A stretch of 64,000 bases of DNA from an uncultured Christensenella sp. (GCA_910585955.1 CAJUGC010000005.1:76562-140561), one strand, 5' to 3'. Positions 8,601-17,519 are shown, counted from the first letter of the stretch. Translations and numbers: made by a program. The notes: generated by a model from the sequence alone, not told the origin.

Positions 8601-10389
8601 GGAAAATACGATTGCGTACGACGGCTTCGGCTTCACTGCCAAAGCGGACGGAAGCTCATGTACGTTCGACGGCGTGTGCGCTCTCACGGGCGAACCGAAC
8701 GCGCTTTGCGGCTTTCCGGCAGAGAGCGTGACGCTCGGAGAAAACGGCAGAGTGTGGGGCTTCGATTCCGAGGGCGCAAGCTTTTGCGCGCACGGAAACG
8801 ACGGTTCGCGTTACGTCTGCTCGGACGGAGGACTTTATTCGGAACTGTCCGTGCGTCTCGTGGGCGGAGCAAAGATATATGCGGTGTCTGTAAAAAGTCC
8901 GAGAAAGTCGGCGCGAAAAGTACGAGTCATGCTTGCGGTACGTCCCGTATTGGGAGAAAGTTTCGAGGACACTCGGCACGTTGTCGAGCTTGACGAATGT
9001 GCGGGCGGAGCTTGGGCGAGAAATAGGATTACTGGTAAGAAATTGTTTGTCGAAACGGACGCGGAGAACTTCGAACGCGCTCTTACGGAGGAAGCCGTTA
9101 CGGACGAAAACGGAATCGTTTGCCGAGTGGAAAATTTATCGGGCATAGGGGCGTCTCCCGCTATTGTGATAAGCGCCGAACTTAAAGTAAGACCGCAGTC
9201 GTGTACCAAGGTGAATTTTGCGCTTTCGAAAGAAGGCGGCTTTGATTTCGGCTTGCTGGGTACGTCGAAAGACAAGCGTCACGCTTTATTTGTTTGCGGA
9301 GATAATAAGCTCGACGTCTTTGCCGAGAATCTGCGCGCCCAAGTCAATACAAGCCTCGAGTATGTTCCGCCTACGGGCGAGCGCTATGCCGAAAAGCTCG
9401 TTCTGTGCGCCGCACTTTTGCCGCATGAAAGAGAAAAAATGCGTAGTCTCATTTTTTCCGCCTGCGAAAGCCGCTTTGAAAATGGCGACGTTTTGTCGGT
9501 GAGAAAGAATGACAAAGGGGAGCGGTCTGTCCGAAGCGGAGCGTCTCTCTTTTTGCCGATGGCTGTCGCTCGTTATATCGACTGCACCGACGACAGAGAC
9601 ATACTTTTCGAGCGCCGCCGCTATCTCGAAAGCTCCGACAGGCGTTCTTGCAGGCAGTCTAAGAAAGCCGTTTCGGTACTCGAACATTGCCTCGAAACCC
9701 TCTTCATGGCAGACGACGGCGCGCTTACGCCTTGCTTCGGCATAGAAGGACGCTTGCTCGCGTTGCGAGCCGTAAGCGCGTTTATGCCCCTTGTGCGCGA
9801 CGGAGAAACGCGACTAAAACTTGCCGAGATAAAATCGCGAATTTCGGACGAGGTCGAAAAACTCGATGCCTGTGAACTTTCCGCCGTTGATCTGAGTTGG
9901 TTGTCTCTTGTCGGCGCGGGGAAGCCGAGTCTGTCCGCATTTCTTCGCAAAGCGGAAAACGCAAGCGATGTCGATCTCGTTTGGCTTTCCGCCGCTTTGC
10001 TTCAAAGAGGTGACATCGAAGAGGCTTATTTGCTCTTTTCTCGCATAAATCCGATAGAAACGAGAGGAGATACGCCGTTTATTTCATGCGGTGAAAACGT
10101 GTCGAAGGATCTCGGTATTGTTCCGGCGATCGCATATATGTTGCTTGCGGAAGGGTTTTACGGATGTCGAACGCGCGGCGAGACGGTCGTGTTTTCACCC
10201 GCTCTTCCGAAAAAATTCAAACGGGCTTGTATAAATTATCGCGAAGATAACATTGATTTCAAAGTGGATATAGAGGGCGTGGGAAGCGGAAAATGGCGGC
10301 TGTATGTAGACGGCATATCGTACAATTCTAATTCTTTGAAAAAGACGACTTCGTTGACGGGAAAAAGATTGGTGCTTCGGCGTGGGTGA
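5638..10389 (+). CDS. Large membrane protein, degenerate cyclic glucan synthase/GH94-like
   Basis: Very large protein (1583 residues from ATG 5638; an in-frame ATG at 5608 adds 10; neither has a clear Shine-Dalgarno). Membrane segments lie near residues 5-24, 342-370, 373-395, 458-485 and 537-577; a soluble half of about 1000 residues follows. The N-terminal part (TNEYSPLSIEEIKVMESML) resembles the region before the glycosyltransferase in NdvB cyclic beta-1,2-glucan synthases. The C-terminal half has GH94-like landmarks: FLPMAVARYIDCTDDRDILF, RINPIETRGD, and the closing FSPALPKKFKRACINYR. No GT84-sized domain fits between the membrane segments, and the position where GH94 enzymes carry DWNDG reads DDGALTPCF (about residue 1359). 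It may be a non-catalytic or repurposed relative. Similarity is from pattern reading; function is unknown. Confidence 0.6.
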   Translation: MQIINYTVSALVLLFVVLLFLRAALPHTEAPSADIKELTPEELEFKVAVLAMNSASVSPRGGGIGIRGAARRLRRFYARMLREAYGRTEDFERVLLKAREDTERAVREVESESERFFVLPHKGGIPRVYALCSLLVSGSGGYAGFEEIKKAVRITNEYSPLSIEEIKVMESMLKACYIERLAALAVRSQTERKLKLRAEKDVAEGRVNLSMLKFDAYINAYSTAAESDSLRKFSALCFENGVDVALTCRRFEREKARRAAVAFASLLGIRRTTEMFVAETLLDFYGSYKQFAEKCDGFSRLSSERKLAHIDAFARLCRRKNENEHMAAKTATGSKLASALTSGIPSVYALGGAIFGAFILGALPFIAVSVVKGGLWIPVMFLSLPVTLAAVFRLLRRFSISKAEQAGWISGDKNAVQTEFSADLAAQEARFHNIAERRGARAETYLSVVSDISRIFESVAPVFAVALVLVAPLMSAYLLFAVFSREIIYFGIGMRKAVSGKSSAAKGGADALVFAASLPKAAAESIFRLFRKKLPKSVGIVASAVVSASLTVLTAVFGGSFVFYIVAAAFALAPLAEENIFKFKRKEKSKVPLAEEENIRKYDDYGVLPAVAFLRCGDYLAMSSERGGGRDVYCGNLLFKEMKLYAKSGDGKYEPFTFVPPFLSLGGRTVNNALCAGNTFSVETSGFDGGKRITVTSHGGGDFEIICVHLSAGRLDRSEKEIIILKREEALPLYISAATDEKCAVSVERRERFGRESDILSVKGESREGKISFYFCCDTDKTALSDKTACLLREGFSDRGEAFVATLSKPSYFTPAVCDIASYALYGKCSYDEELSRYVDIRYPSVVCVLRGENGIGRLRRRLKRLSIVRSLGIPFNSIVVCFDGSEHFFRLKDRISVIFSEFGLDTGGRAVCLDCADNRLLYEKIAAACLKDEDIRRTTRLPCPEIRSFKRCALPIEFPDLMAEGTYGGVSKEGEGIYLPFGAGAAAENTIAYDGFGFTAKADGSSCTFDGVCALTGEPNALCGFPAESVTLGENGRVWGFDSEGASFCAHGNDGSRYVCSDGGLYSELSVRLVGGAKIYAVSVKSPRKSARKVRVMLAVRPVLGESFEDTRHVVELDECAGGAWARNRITGKKLFVETDAENFERALTEEAVTDENGIVCRVENLSGIGASPAIVISAELKVRPQSCTKVNFALSKEGGFDFGLLGTSKDKRHALFVCGDNKLDVFAENLRAQVNTSLEYVPPTGERYAEKLVLCAALLPHEREKMRSLIFSACESRFENGDVLSVRKNDKGERSVRSGASLFLPMAVARYIDCTDDRDILFERRRYLESSDRRSCRQSKKAVSVLEHCLETLFMADDGALTPCFGIEGRLLALRAVSAFMPLVRDGETRLKLAEIKSRISDEVEKLDACELSAVDLSWLSLVGAGKPSLSAFLRKAENASDVDLVWLSAALLQRGDIEEAYLLFSRINPIETRGDTPFISCGENVSKDLGIVPAIAYMLLAEGFYGCRTRGETVVFSPALPKKFKRACINYREDNIDFKVDIEGVGSGKWRLYVDGISYNSNSLKKTTSLTGKRLVLRRG

Positions 10390-10495
10390 AATTTTAATCT
10401 GTTTCTAATCTTTTTTTAATCCCGCCGTTAAACGCTTGCTGTAAAATGGTAGCCGTAAAGGTAAAGCAGTTACAGTGATGATAGGAGACAAAGGA

Positions 10496-11347
10496 ATGTT
10501 AAAAATCACCGATCTTACGAAAGTATACGGAAAATCGACGGTCAAGGCGCTCGACGGCGTCAGTCTCGAATTGAATCCGGGCGAAATATTCGGTTTTATA
10601 GGTCCGAACGGCGCGGGAAAAACTACGCTTATAAAAGTTCTTACGGGCATATTGCCTTTCAATGAAGGTACTGTGGAGATATGCGGCGAGGACGTTAAGA
10701 AGAACCCTCGCAAAGCGAAGCTCAATATAGGTTATGTGCCCGACAGTCATATCATCTACGATAAACTCACGGGCAGAGAGTACGTCGATTTTATGGCGGA
10801 CATTTACGGGGTCGGGATAGAGGAGCGCAAAAGCCGCGCGCAAAAACTTCTTTCGTCGTTTTCGCTTACTGAAGATTTCGATCGGCCGATAAAAGATTAC
10901 TCTCACGGCATGAAACAGAAGATAAGCATAATAGGGGCGCTCATACACGATCCCAAGCTTTGGGTGCTAGACGAGCCTATGACGGGTCTCGATCCGCAAT
11001 CGTCTTACGAACTTAAGGAGCTGATGCGCGAGCACTGCCGCCGCGGCAATGCGGTGTTCTTTTCTACACATGTGCTCGACGTTGCGGAAAAGATTTGCGA
11101 TAAGGTTGGCATTATTTTGAAGGGCAAGATAGTTATGACGGGCAGTATGGAAGAGGTGCGCGAAGCATCTAAAGACGGTTCGCTCGAAGATTTCTTTCTT
11201 TCCGTTGCGGGCAAACACGAAATTGCCGGAATGGAGGACAAACAGAATGTCGAGAAGAGCGAATCCGTTAAGAATACTGCGGCGTCGGTAGATATCGATA
11301 ATATGTCTGCCGAGTCTGCGCCCGACAAAAAGGAGAACGGAAAATGA
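10496..11347 (+). CDS. ABC transporter ATP-binding protein
   Basis: 283-residue ATPase: Walker A GPNGAGKTT near residue 38, signature YSHGMKQKISIIGAL, Walker B LWVLDEPMTGLDP, and a switch histidine in FFSTHVLDVAEK. This is the pattern of ABC-2 type exporters. The C-terminal 40-odd residues are acidic and polar and look disordered. ATG 10496 is preferred over an in-frame ATG at 10475 because TAGGAG (10482-10487) precedes it by 8 bases. The next gene overlaps by 4 bases and encodes the membrane partner. The substrate cannot be told from sequence. Confidence 0.9.
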   Translation: MLKITDLTKVYGKSTVKALDGVSLELNPGEIFGFIGPNGAGKTTLIKVLTGILPFNEGTVEICGEDVKKNPRKAKLNIGYVPDSHIIYDKLTGREYVDFMADIYGVGIEERKSRAQKLLSSFSLTEDFDRPIKDYSHGMKQKISIIGALIHDPKLWVLDEPMTGLDPQSSYELKELMREHCRRGNAVFFSTHVLDVAEKICDKVGIILKGKIVMTGSMEEVREASKDGSLEDFFLSVAGKHEIAGMEDKQNVEKSESVKNTAASVDIDNMSAESAPDKKENGK

Positions 11348-13056
11348 AAGGCTTCGGAACCGTTCTGAAATTGCTTATAAAAAATATGTTCAAGCGATCG
11401 AAGTCCGAACGCAGAAACATGAAGATTTTTACGGCGGTCGCGCTTGCCGTCGTCTATGTTTTTCTGATGTTTGCGCTGATGACGTCGGTCATTTCGCTTG
11501 CTCCGGCAGTTAAGGAAATAGGCTGTATGGCGGATATAATTACGGTATTCTTTACGCTTGCCGTAATGGTTATGCTGTTCTTCGGCATACCAATGATATT
11601 GTCCTGGCTATATTTTTCGCGCGACACGGAATTCTTTTTATCGCTTCCCATTTCTGCAAGCACGGTGTATTTTGCAAAAATTGCGATGATATACCTCAGT
11701 ATGCTTGTAGTAGAAGCCGCGTTGTTGCTTCCGTCTCTCACCGTTTTCGGCGTGTTGGTCGGAACGAACGCTCTGTACTATTTCGTAATGCTCATAGCCG
11801 TGGCATTACTGCCTGTCGTTCCGCTCGTGCTCGCGTCTGTAATAGCCATGCCTTTAATGTTCGTCGTCGGGGCGTTTCGCAACCGCGGAGCTCTTTCGTC
11901 GATAGTTATGATTATACTTTTTCTCGTATTTTTCGGCGGCTATTACGGTTTGATGTACGCTCTCGGATTTGGCGGTTCTGTGGGCGGCGGGGCAACCGAC
12001 AATATGGATATGGCGCAGCTTTTGGCGGACAATAAGGAGGCGTTGCGTCTTATGTCCGACATTTTGTTGCCGCTTTCGTCGATTGCTCGACTTGCGACGC
12101 TTACGCCCGTTTACGGTCTCGGATTGGGTTTGTCAGCGCTTACGAACGCAGGTATTTACGTCGGCATAACATTTGCGTTGCTTGCCATAGCCCTGCTTGC
12201 CAGCTCGAGCTTCTATAAGCACAGCGTAATGGTAATGCTCGAAGGCTCTCGCGGAAAGGACAACAGAACCCGCGAGTTTAAAGCAAGCGGCGGCGTTGTC
12301 AAGGCTCTGATCGGTAAAGAGTGGCGACAGCTCGTGCGCACGCCGCAGTTTGCCTTGAACAGTTTTTTAAGCGTTTTCATGCCGGTCATAATCATAGTAT
12401 TCATGAACCTCAGTATGGGGAGCGCAATCGGCGGCGAAGACGGCGCAACCGCGGATTTAATGCGTGCGTTGTTATCTGTCATAAACGTAATGATAATTCT
12501 CATGATAGGAGTGGGAATGAACATGGGGGCGCTGACCTGCATTACGCGCGAGGGGGAAGCGTTTGCGTTTTCCAAGTCTCTGCCAGTCGATGCGACAACG
12601 CAGGTGAACGCAAAGCGTATACTCTATCTCATAATAAGCTACGTTGCCATAGCGCTCGGCATGATAGCGGCGGTTATCCTGTCTCCCGACTGGTCGCTTA
12701 TAGCGGGACTTCTTCTTTTGATTCCCTACAACTACACTTTCGTGACGCTTGCTGTCTACATCGATCTTACGTCTCCAAATCTTAAGTGGACTACGCCGCA
12801 AGAGGCAATGAAGCGCAATGTCCGCGGTATGGTGCCTTTTCTCATAAACATGGTTATTTCCATGGTGATCATGGTAGTGTTGCTCGTAACGCGCATTTTG
12901 ATGAATGAGTGTCCGCAGGAATACCTTTTGATGTTTACGGCAATTCACTTCGGCGCATGGATCGTGTTTATAGGCGTTTCCGTCATCGTCGCCGTACTTA
13001 TGCACGGAATGTTGAAGGTAAGGACTTCCAAACTTTACGATCGCCTCGAGGTCTGA
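11344..13056 (+). CDS. ABC-2 type transporter permease
   Basis: 570-residue integral membrane protein with roughly twelve hydrophobic segments in two halves, each opening with an amphipathic stretch (near residues 20-60 and 320-360). This resembles large duplicated ABC-2 permeases. It starts within the ATGA overlap of the ATPase gene, so the two are translationally coupled and should form one exporter. No extracellular substrate-binding domain is visible. A terminator follows. Confidence 0.8.
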   Translation: MKGFGTVLKLLIKNMFKRSKSERRNMKIFTAVALAVVYVFLMFALMTSVISLAPAVKEIGCMADIITVFFTLAVMVMLFFGIPMILSWLYFSRDTEFFLSLPISASTVYFAKIAMIYLSMLVVEAALLLPSLTVFGVLVGTNALYYFVMLIAVALLPVVPLVLASVIAMPLMFVVGAFRNRGALSSIVMIILFLVFFGGYYGLMYALGFGGSVGGGATDNMDMAQLLADNKEALRLMSDILLPLSSIARLATLTPVYGLGLGLSALTNAGIYVGITFALLAIALLASSSFYKHSVMVMLEGSRGKDNRTREFKASGGVVKALIGKEWRQLVRTPQFALNSFLSVFMPVIIIVFMNLSMGSAIGGEDGATADLMRALLSVINVMIILMIGVGMNMGALTCITREGEAFAFSKSLPVDATTQVNAKRILYLIISYVAIALGMIAAVILSPDWSLIAGLLLLIPYNYTFVTLAVYIDLTSPNLKWTTPQEAMKRNVRGMVPFLINMVISMVIMVVLLVTRILMNECPQEYLLMFTAIHFGAWIVFIGVSVIVAVLMHGMLKVRTSKLYDRLEV

Positions 13057-13098
13057 GCGACGGATTATCTGCGAATACCGACCATAAAAATCCATTAA

Positions 13099-13137
13099 AC
13101 AAAAGCCCTTCCTGTCGGAAAGGCTTTGTTTTTTAAG
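13099..13137. terminator. bidirectional terminator between converging genes
   Basis: ACAAAAGCCCTTCC and GGAAAGGCTTTGT form a stem with a TGTC loop, followed by TTTTTT on the plus strand. The minus strand also has T-rich flank. It separates the ABC permease from the converging gtrA-like gene. Confidence 0.75.
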
Positions 13138-13144
13138 TCGCATT

Positions 13145-13669
13145 TCACAGTTGTATCGTGTTTTGGTCGTCTCGTATGAGAGCGATGTTAAATACGAAAT
13201 ATTTGCGCGTAAAGAAATTGAAGACGGCGACGAGCAGGGAAGAAACTATCTTGACTATCCATGCGTTGCCGTGCATTGCGGCGTATCCTATACTCGAGCC
13301 TATCGTAGTTATCGCAAGTCCTATAAGCGCAAACAGCAAAAATTTCAAAAAGCCCTTTTTGTTGCGTCCGACATTGCCGTATTCGTATACGAAAAAGCAA
13401 CACATGACGTAGTTGAATACTACCGACACCAAAAATCCGAGCATATTGGCGGTGAGGTAGATGGATGTCGGAGTGACGTGCGGCTCGCCGGATACGGTTT
13501 TGCCGGTAAAGACGGACAAAAACCCCGTAAACTCTTTGTGACCCTCTATGTAAAGTATGACGGCCATAACGAGGAAATCGAGCACGGTCGCCACGAGACC
13601 TATGACGACGGACTTTAGAAATTCTTTTCTTGCGCGCTTGTTTTTCAGAGCGTTGAAAAATTCGTTCAT
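13145..13669 (-). CDS. GtrA-like membrane protein
   Basis: 174-residue protein with four predicted membrane helices, matching the GtrA family (VIGLVATVLDFLVMAVILY; an NMLGFLVSVVFNYVMCCFFVY helix; IGLAITTIGSSIGYAAM; FFTRKYFVF at the end). Family members are thought to flip lipid-linked sugars or act in cell-surface polysaccharide synthesis. It overlaps the upstream GDPD gene by 4 bases, so the two form one minus-strand operon. Confidence 0.85.
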   Translation of the reverse strand: MNEFFNALKNKRARKEFLKSVVIGLVATVLDFLVMAVILYIEGHKEFTGFLSVFTGKTVSGEPHVTPTSIYLTANMLGFLVSVVFNYVMCCFFVYEYGNVGRNKKGFLKFLLFALIGLAITTIGSSIGYAAMHGNAWIVKIVSSLLVAVFNFFTRKYFVFNIALIRDDQNTIQL

Positions 13670-14400
13670 TTCTTGATTTCCGGGATAAATTTCTCGAATA
13701 TTATGTTGTTGCAGTAGGGGGCAAGCTTATCGGCTTGCGCGCTGCTGCGTACCGTCCAGGCAAGAGTGGGAAGCGCGGCTCTCGTCACATACTTGTTCGG
13801 GAGGAACTCCGCGTTGTAAGATACGAAGTCTGGTTTGGATACGGATTTATTCAGTTTCATCTTTGTCAGGAACACACGGCGGAAATAACCCGCAAGCTCT
13901 TCTTTTTTAAAGAATGTGGAAAGCTGTCCGCGCATGACGTGAGGCATGGAAGATGCGAAATATCCGAGCGAGTAAGGGTTGAAAGATTGCACCGCATATT
14001 CTCCGGTGTACGCGTTCAATATTTCCGCAACGCTTTTTTCGAGTCCTCCGACTTTATCCTCGTTCTTTATTTCTATGAGGATAGGAACTCTTCCGTTCAC
14101 GATTTCGAGCACTTTCTCGAAAGTGGGTATCGTATATTCGGTACCGAAAAGGTGTATGTCGCCGAGCTTTTCCGGCTCGAGAGTGCTGACATATCCGTCG
14201 AGTCCGCTCATGCGGCTCAATTTTCCGTCATGAAAAACGACGACGCTGCCGTCGCCGATCGTGCGTACGTCAAGCTCTATGGGATAGCCGTGTGCGATTG
14301 CGTTTTCAAATGCACCCAAAGAATTTTCGGGCATAGCTTCGTTATGAAGCCCTCTGTGCGCAATGGGTCTCGTGCAGAGCCAACTGTCGAGTATACTCAT
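13666..14400 (-). CDS. Glycerophosphodiester phosphodiesterase
   Basis: 244-residue GDPD family enzyme that hydrolyses glycerophosphodiesters to glycerol-3-phosphate and an alcohol. The catalytic region is visible at the N terminus: AHRGLHNEAMPENSLGAFENA, then IELDVRTIGDGSVVVFHD, giving the HR, E-x-D and H catalytic set. ATG at 14400 is preferred over an upstream GTG at 14412 because GAGGT precedes it. It lacks a signal peptide, so it is cytoplasmic. With GtrA it suggests turnover of membrane or wall-linked lipid head groups. Confidence 0.9.
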   Translation of the reverse strand: MSILDSWLCTRPIAHRGLHNEAMPENSLGAFENAIAHGYPIELDVRTIGDGSVVVFHDGKLSRMSGLDGYVSTLEPEKLGDIHLFGTEYTIPTFEKVLEIVNGRVPILIEIKNEDKVGGLEKSVAEILNAYTGEYAVQSFNPYSLGYFASSMPHVMRGQLSTFFKKEELAGYFRRVFLTKMKLNKSVSKPDFVSYNAEFLPNKYVTRAALPTLAWTVRSSAQADKLAPYCNNIIFEKFIPEIKK

Positions 14401-14429
14401 GTGTGACCTCACAAAAAGGAACTTCTGTC

Positions 14430-14458
14430 ATTATAACAACTTTGTAAGATTAAAGCAA
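14430..14458 (-). promoter_or_regulatory. promoter of GDPD-gtrA operon
   Basis: On the minus strand: TTGCTT (14458-14453), 17 bases, TATAAT (14435-14430). It is divergent from the lepA promoter. Confidence 0.75.
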
Positions 14459-14496
14459 GCGATTTGCGCATTTTTCTGTTTTAAAGCCCAAAATCG

Positions 14497-14525
14497 TTGC
14501 AATTTTTCATGTCTTATGATAGAAT
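14497..14525 (+). promoter_or_regulatory. promoter of lepA, start at or next to the ATG
   Basis: TTGCAA (14497-14502), 17 bases, TAGAAT (14520-14525). The expected transcription start near 14532 coincides with the ATG, and no Shine-Dalgarno site is present, suggesting a leaderless message. Confidence 0.5.
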
Positions 14526-14531
14526 ATGCGC

Positions 14532-16334
14532 ATGGACAGACAGAGCCGAATAAGGAATTTTTGTATCATAGCCCACATAGATCACGGTAAATCGACGCTT
14601 GCGGACAGGCTTATAGAAAATACGGGCACCGTCTCTAAGCGCGAACTTACCGCGCAGATCCTCGACAGTATGGACATCGAGCGTGAGCGCGGCATAACCA
14701 TAAAGCTTACGCCCGTCAGAATGTTCTATACCAAAGACGGGACGGAGTATACGTTCAATCTCATAGATACTCCGGGTCATGTGGATTTCACTTACGAAGT
14801 TTCGCGCTCTCTTGCCGCTTGCGAGGGGGCAATTCTCGTCGTGGACGCGACCCAAGGGGTGGAGGCTCAGACGCTTGCGAACGTATATCTTGCAATTGAC
14901 AACGATCTCGAAGTTCTGCCCGTCATAAACAAAATAGATCTCCCGAGCGCACGCGCCGAGGAGACCAAAGCCGAAATAGAGGACGTCATAGGTCTCGACG
15001 CGTCGAGCGCTCCGCTTATCAGTGCAAAGGAAGGGCTCAATATTTCCGACGTGCTCGAGCGTATCGTCGAGTGTCTGCCTCCGCCGAGAGGCGACGAAAA
15101 CGCTCCGTTGAAAGCGCTTATTTTCGATTCCGTATACGACAACTACAAGGGTGCGGTTTGCGTTATTCGCGTCATAGACGGAAGCGTAGGCGCAGGTACG
15201 AAGATACGCATAATGTCTACGGGGAGCGAATATGACGTCGTCGAAGTCGGCGTGTTCAATCCGAAGTCGCAACCTGTGGACAGATTGCGCGCAGGCGACG
15301 TCGGTTATCTTTGCGCAAGCATAAAGAATGTAGAGGAGACCGCGCCGGGCGATACGATAACCGACGCGGCAAATCCCGCCGCTGAGCCTTGTCCCGGCTA
15401 TAAAAAGGTGCAGCCCGTCGTTTACTGCGGAATATATCCGACGGACGGCTCGCATTACGACGATCTGAAAGAAGCGCTCGAAAGGCTCAAACTTAACGAC
15501 GCGGCGCTCTTTTACGAGCCCGAAACGTCGATCGCTCTCGGCTTCGGCTTCCGCTGCGGCTTTTTGGGATTGCTGCATATGGAGATAATACAGGAGCGTC
15601 TCGAGCGCGAGTTCAATCTCGATCTCATAACCACCGCGCCGAGCGTCAACTACAGGGTAATAAAGACGAACGGGGAAGAGCTGACGATCACAAACCCGGG
15701 CAATCTTCCGCCCGTGTCGGAAATAGACCGCATAGAAGAGCCTGTAGTCAAAGCCGAGATATTCACGCCGCCAGAGTACATAGGAGCGATAATGGAGCTG
15801 TGCTCGTTTAGACGCGGCGAGTATATAAATCTCGTCTATCTCGATAAGACGCGCGTGCGTATAGAGTATGAGATACCGCTAAACGAAATAGTATACGATT
15901 TTTTCGACGGGTTAAAGTCCCGTACGCGAGGCTACGCTTCGCTCGACTACGAATTAAAGGGCTATAAACCGAGCGATCTCGTAAAACTCGACATACTTTT
16001 GAACAACGAAATCTGCGACGCGCTCTCTATTATAGTACATCGCGAAAAAGCGTATTCGCGCGGCAGAGGCATAGCCGAAAAACTAAAGGACGCCATACCG
16101 CGTCAGATGTTCGAAATTCCCATACAGGCCGCGATAGGCGGAAAGGTCATTGCCCGCGAGACCGTTAAGGCAATGAGAAAGGACGTGCTTGCAAAATGCT
16201 ACGGCGGCGACATAACGCGTAAGAAAAAGCTGCTCGAAAAGCAAAAAGAGGGCAAAAAACGTATGCGCCAGATAGGTTCTGTGGAAGTGCCGAGCGAGGC
16301 GTTCATGTCCGTGTTGAAGCTCGACGACAAGTGA
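14532..16334 (+). CDS. lepA: Elongation factor 4 (LepA)
   Basis: 600-residue translational GTPase, the usual LepA length. G1 is AHIDHGKST, G3 DTPGHVDF, G4 NKIDLPSA; the LepA-specific C-terminal domain is present (REKAYSRGRGIAEKLKDAIPRQMF). It promotes back-translocation or ribosome quality control under stress. An alternative ATG lies 6 bases upstream (14526). Neither start has a Shine-Dalgarno site. hemW begins inside its last codons (GTG 16331), as in many Firmicutes where lepA and hemW are paired. Confidence 0.95.
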   Translation: MDRQSRIRNFCIIAHIDHGKSTLADRLIENTGTVSKRELTAQILDSMDIERERGITIKLTPVRMFYTKDGTEYTFNLIDTPGHVDFTYEVSRSLAACEGAILVVDATQGVEAQTLANVYLAIDNDLEVLPVINKIDLPSARAEETKAEIEDVIGLDASSAPLISAKEGLNISDVLERIVECLPPPRGDENAPLKALIFDSVYDNYKGAVCVIRVIDGSVGAGTKIRIMSTGSEYDVVEVGVFNPKSQPVDRLRAGDVGYLCASIKNVEETAPGDTITDAANPAAEPCPGYKKVQPVVYCGIYPTDGSHYDDLKEALERLKLNDAALFYEPETSIALGFGFRCGFLGLLHMEIIQERLEREFNLDLITTAPSVNYRVIKTNGEELTITNPGNLPPVSEIDRIEEPVVKAEIFTPPEYIGAIMELCSFRRGEYINLVYLDKTRVRIEYEIPLNEIVYDFFDGLKSRTRGYASLDYELKGYKPSDLVKLDILLNNEICDALSIIVHREKAYSRGRGIAEKLKDAIPRQMFEIPIQAAIGGKVIARETVKAMRKDVLAKCYGGDITRKKKLLEKQKEGKKRMRQIGSVEVPSEAFMSVLKLDDK

Positions 16335-17458
16335 TAAGACCGATAAATTCAAAAACTTTAAGCGCCTCCGAGAAGCGGGGCGTTTATATCCATATTCCGT
16401 ATTGCCGCAGTCGTTGCTCTTATTGTTCGTTCGTTTCGGGCTGCGACTTTTCGGACATGGAAGCGTATAAGAACGCTCTTATAAAGGAGGTGGAGGAGCG
16501 CGGCTGCGGAAAAGCGGCGGACACCGTGTACATAGGCGGCGGTACTCCGTCGGTCTTAAGGCGCGGGTATCTCGGCGAAATTCTGGACGCGATCAGGCGC
16601 AATTTCGCGCTTGACTCGGGCAGCGAAATAAGCGTAGAGTGCAATCCCGATTCGGCAAACGCCGAATTTTTTGCGGAGTGCGCGGCCGCGGGGGTGAATA
16701 GGGTAAGTATAGGATTGCAGTCGGCAAGCGACAGACTCTTGCGTGCGGTTTCCCGTCCGCACACGTTCGGGCAGTTTGCGGAAAGCGTACGGGCGGCAAG
16801 GGCGGCCAGCATTACGAACATAAACGCCGATTTAATGCTGAACCTTCCCGAGCAAAACGAAAGCGATCTGATCGATTCGCTCGATCGTATAATCGAGTTC
16901 GGTTTGCCTCACGTTTCCGTGTACGGTCTGTCTGTCGAAAAAGGTACTCCGCTGTTCGAGAGCGGCTACACGCCCGACGAGGACAGAGGCGCCGATATGT
17001 ATGAGAGAACTGTCGAAATCTTGCGCTCTCACGGATTTTGTAGGTATGAGGTCAGTAATTTCTCGTTTAAAGGAAAGGAGTGTCGCCACAATCTCAAATA
17101 TTGGCGACGCGGAATCTATGACGGGATAGGACTTGCCGCACATTCTTTCGACGGCAAAGCGCGAGTCGAAAACACTTCGAAAAAGAGCGAATATTTGAAA
17201 GGCAACCGAATAGAAAGGAGAGTCGAACTTACTGCAGACGACGAAATAGAGGAAACAGTCATGCTTGCACTGCGTACTTCCGATGGAATCGACTGCGGGT
17301 CTTTGAGAGAAAAATACGGTTATGACATATTGAATGAAAAGGCGGAAGAAATATCTCGGCTTTCTTCTCTCGGTCTTTTGAAGATCGATTCGAATCGACT
17401 TAAATTGACGGACAAAGCATACTATATCATGAATTCGGTTATAGTTTCATTGCTATAA
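16331..17458 (+). CDS. hemW: Radical SAM heme chaperone HemW
   Basis: 375-residue radical SAM protein of the HemN-like HemW family. The Fe-S motif CRSRCSYC lies near residue 25, followed by YIGGGTPS and the C-terminal HemN_C winged domain (LALRTSDGIDCGSLREKYG). HemW inserts heme into respiratory proteins rather than oxidising coproporphyrinogen; the cysteine spacing followed by SFVS fits HemW. The GTG start overlaps the lepA stop. It ends about 30 bases before the hrcA promoter, with no obvious terminator. Confidence 0.9.
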   Translation: MIRPINSKTLSASEKRGVYIHIPYCRSRCSYCSFVSGCDFSDMEAYKNALIKEVEERGCGKAADTVYIGGGTPSVLRRGYLGEILDAIRRNFALDSGSEISVECNPDSANAEFFAECAAAGVNRVSIGLQSASDRLLRAVSRPHTFGQFAESVRAARAASITNINADLMLNLPEQNESDLIDSLDRIIEFGLPHVSVYGLSVEKGTPLFESGYTPDEDRGADMYERTVEILRSHGFCRYEVSNFSFKGKECRHNLKYWRRGIYDGIGLAAHSFDGKARVENTSKKSEYLKGNRIERRVELTADDEIEETVMLALRTSDGIDCGSLREKYGYDILNEKAEEISRLSSLGLLKIDSNRLKLTDKAYYIMNSVIVSLL

Positions 17459-17486
17459 AAATCTTATAAATGAGAGTGTAATTCGT

Positions 17487-17515
17487 TTGACAACCGCCCC
17501 CTTATGTGGTATGAT
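17487..17515 (+). promoter_or_regulatory. sigma-A promoter of the hrcA heat-shock operon
   Basis: TTGACA (17487-17492), 17 bases, TATGAT (17510-17515), almost consensus. The CIRCE operator starts at the expected transcription start. Confidence 0.85.
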
Positions 17516-17519
17516 TATA

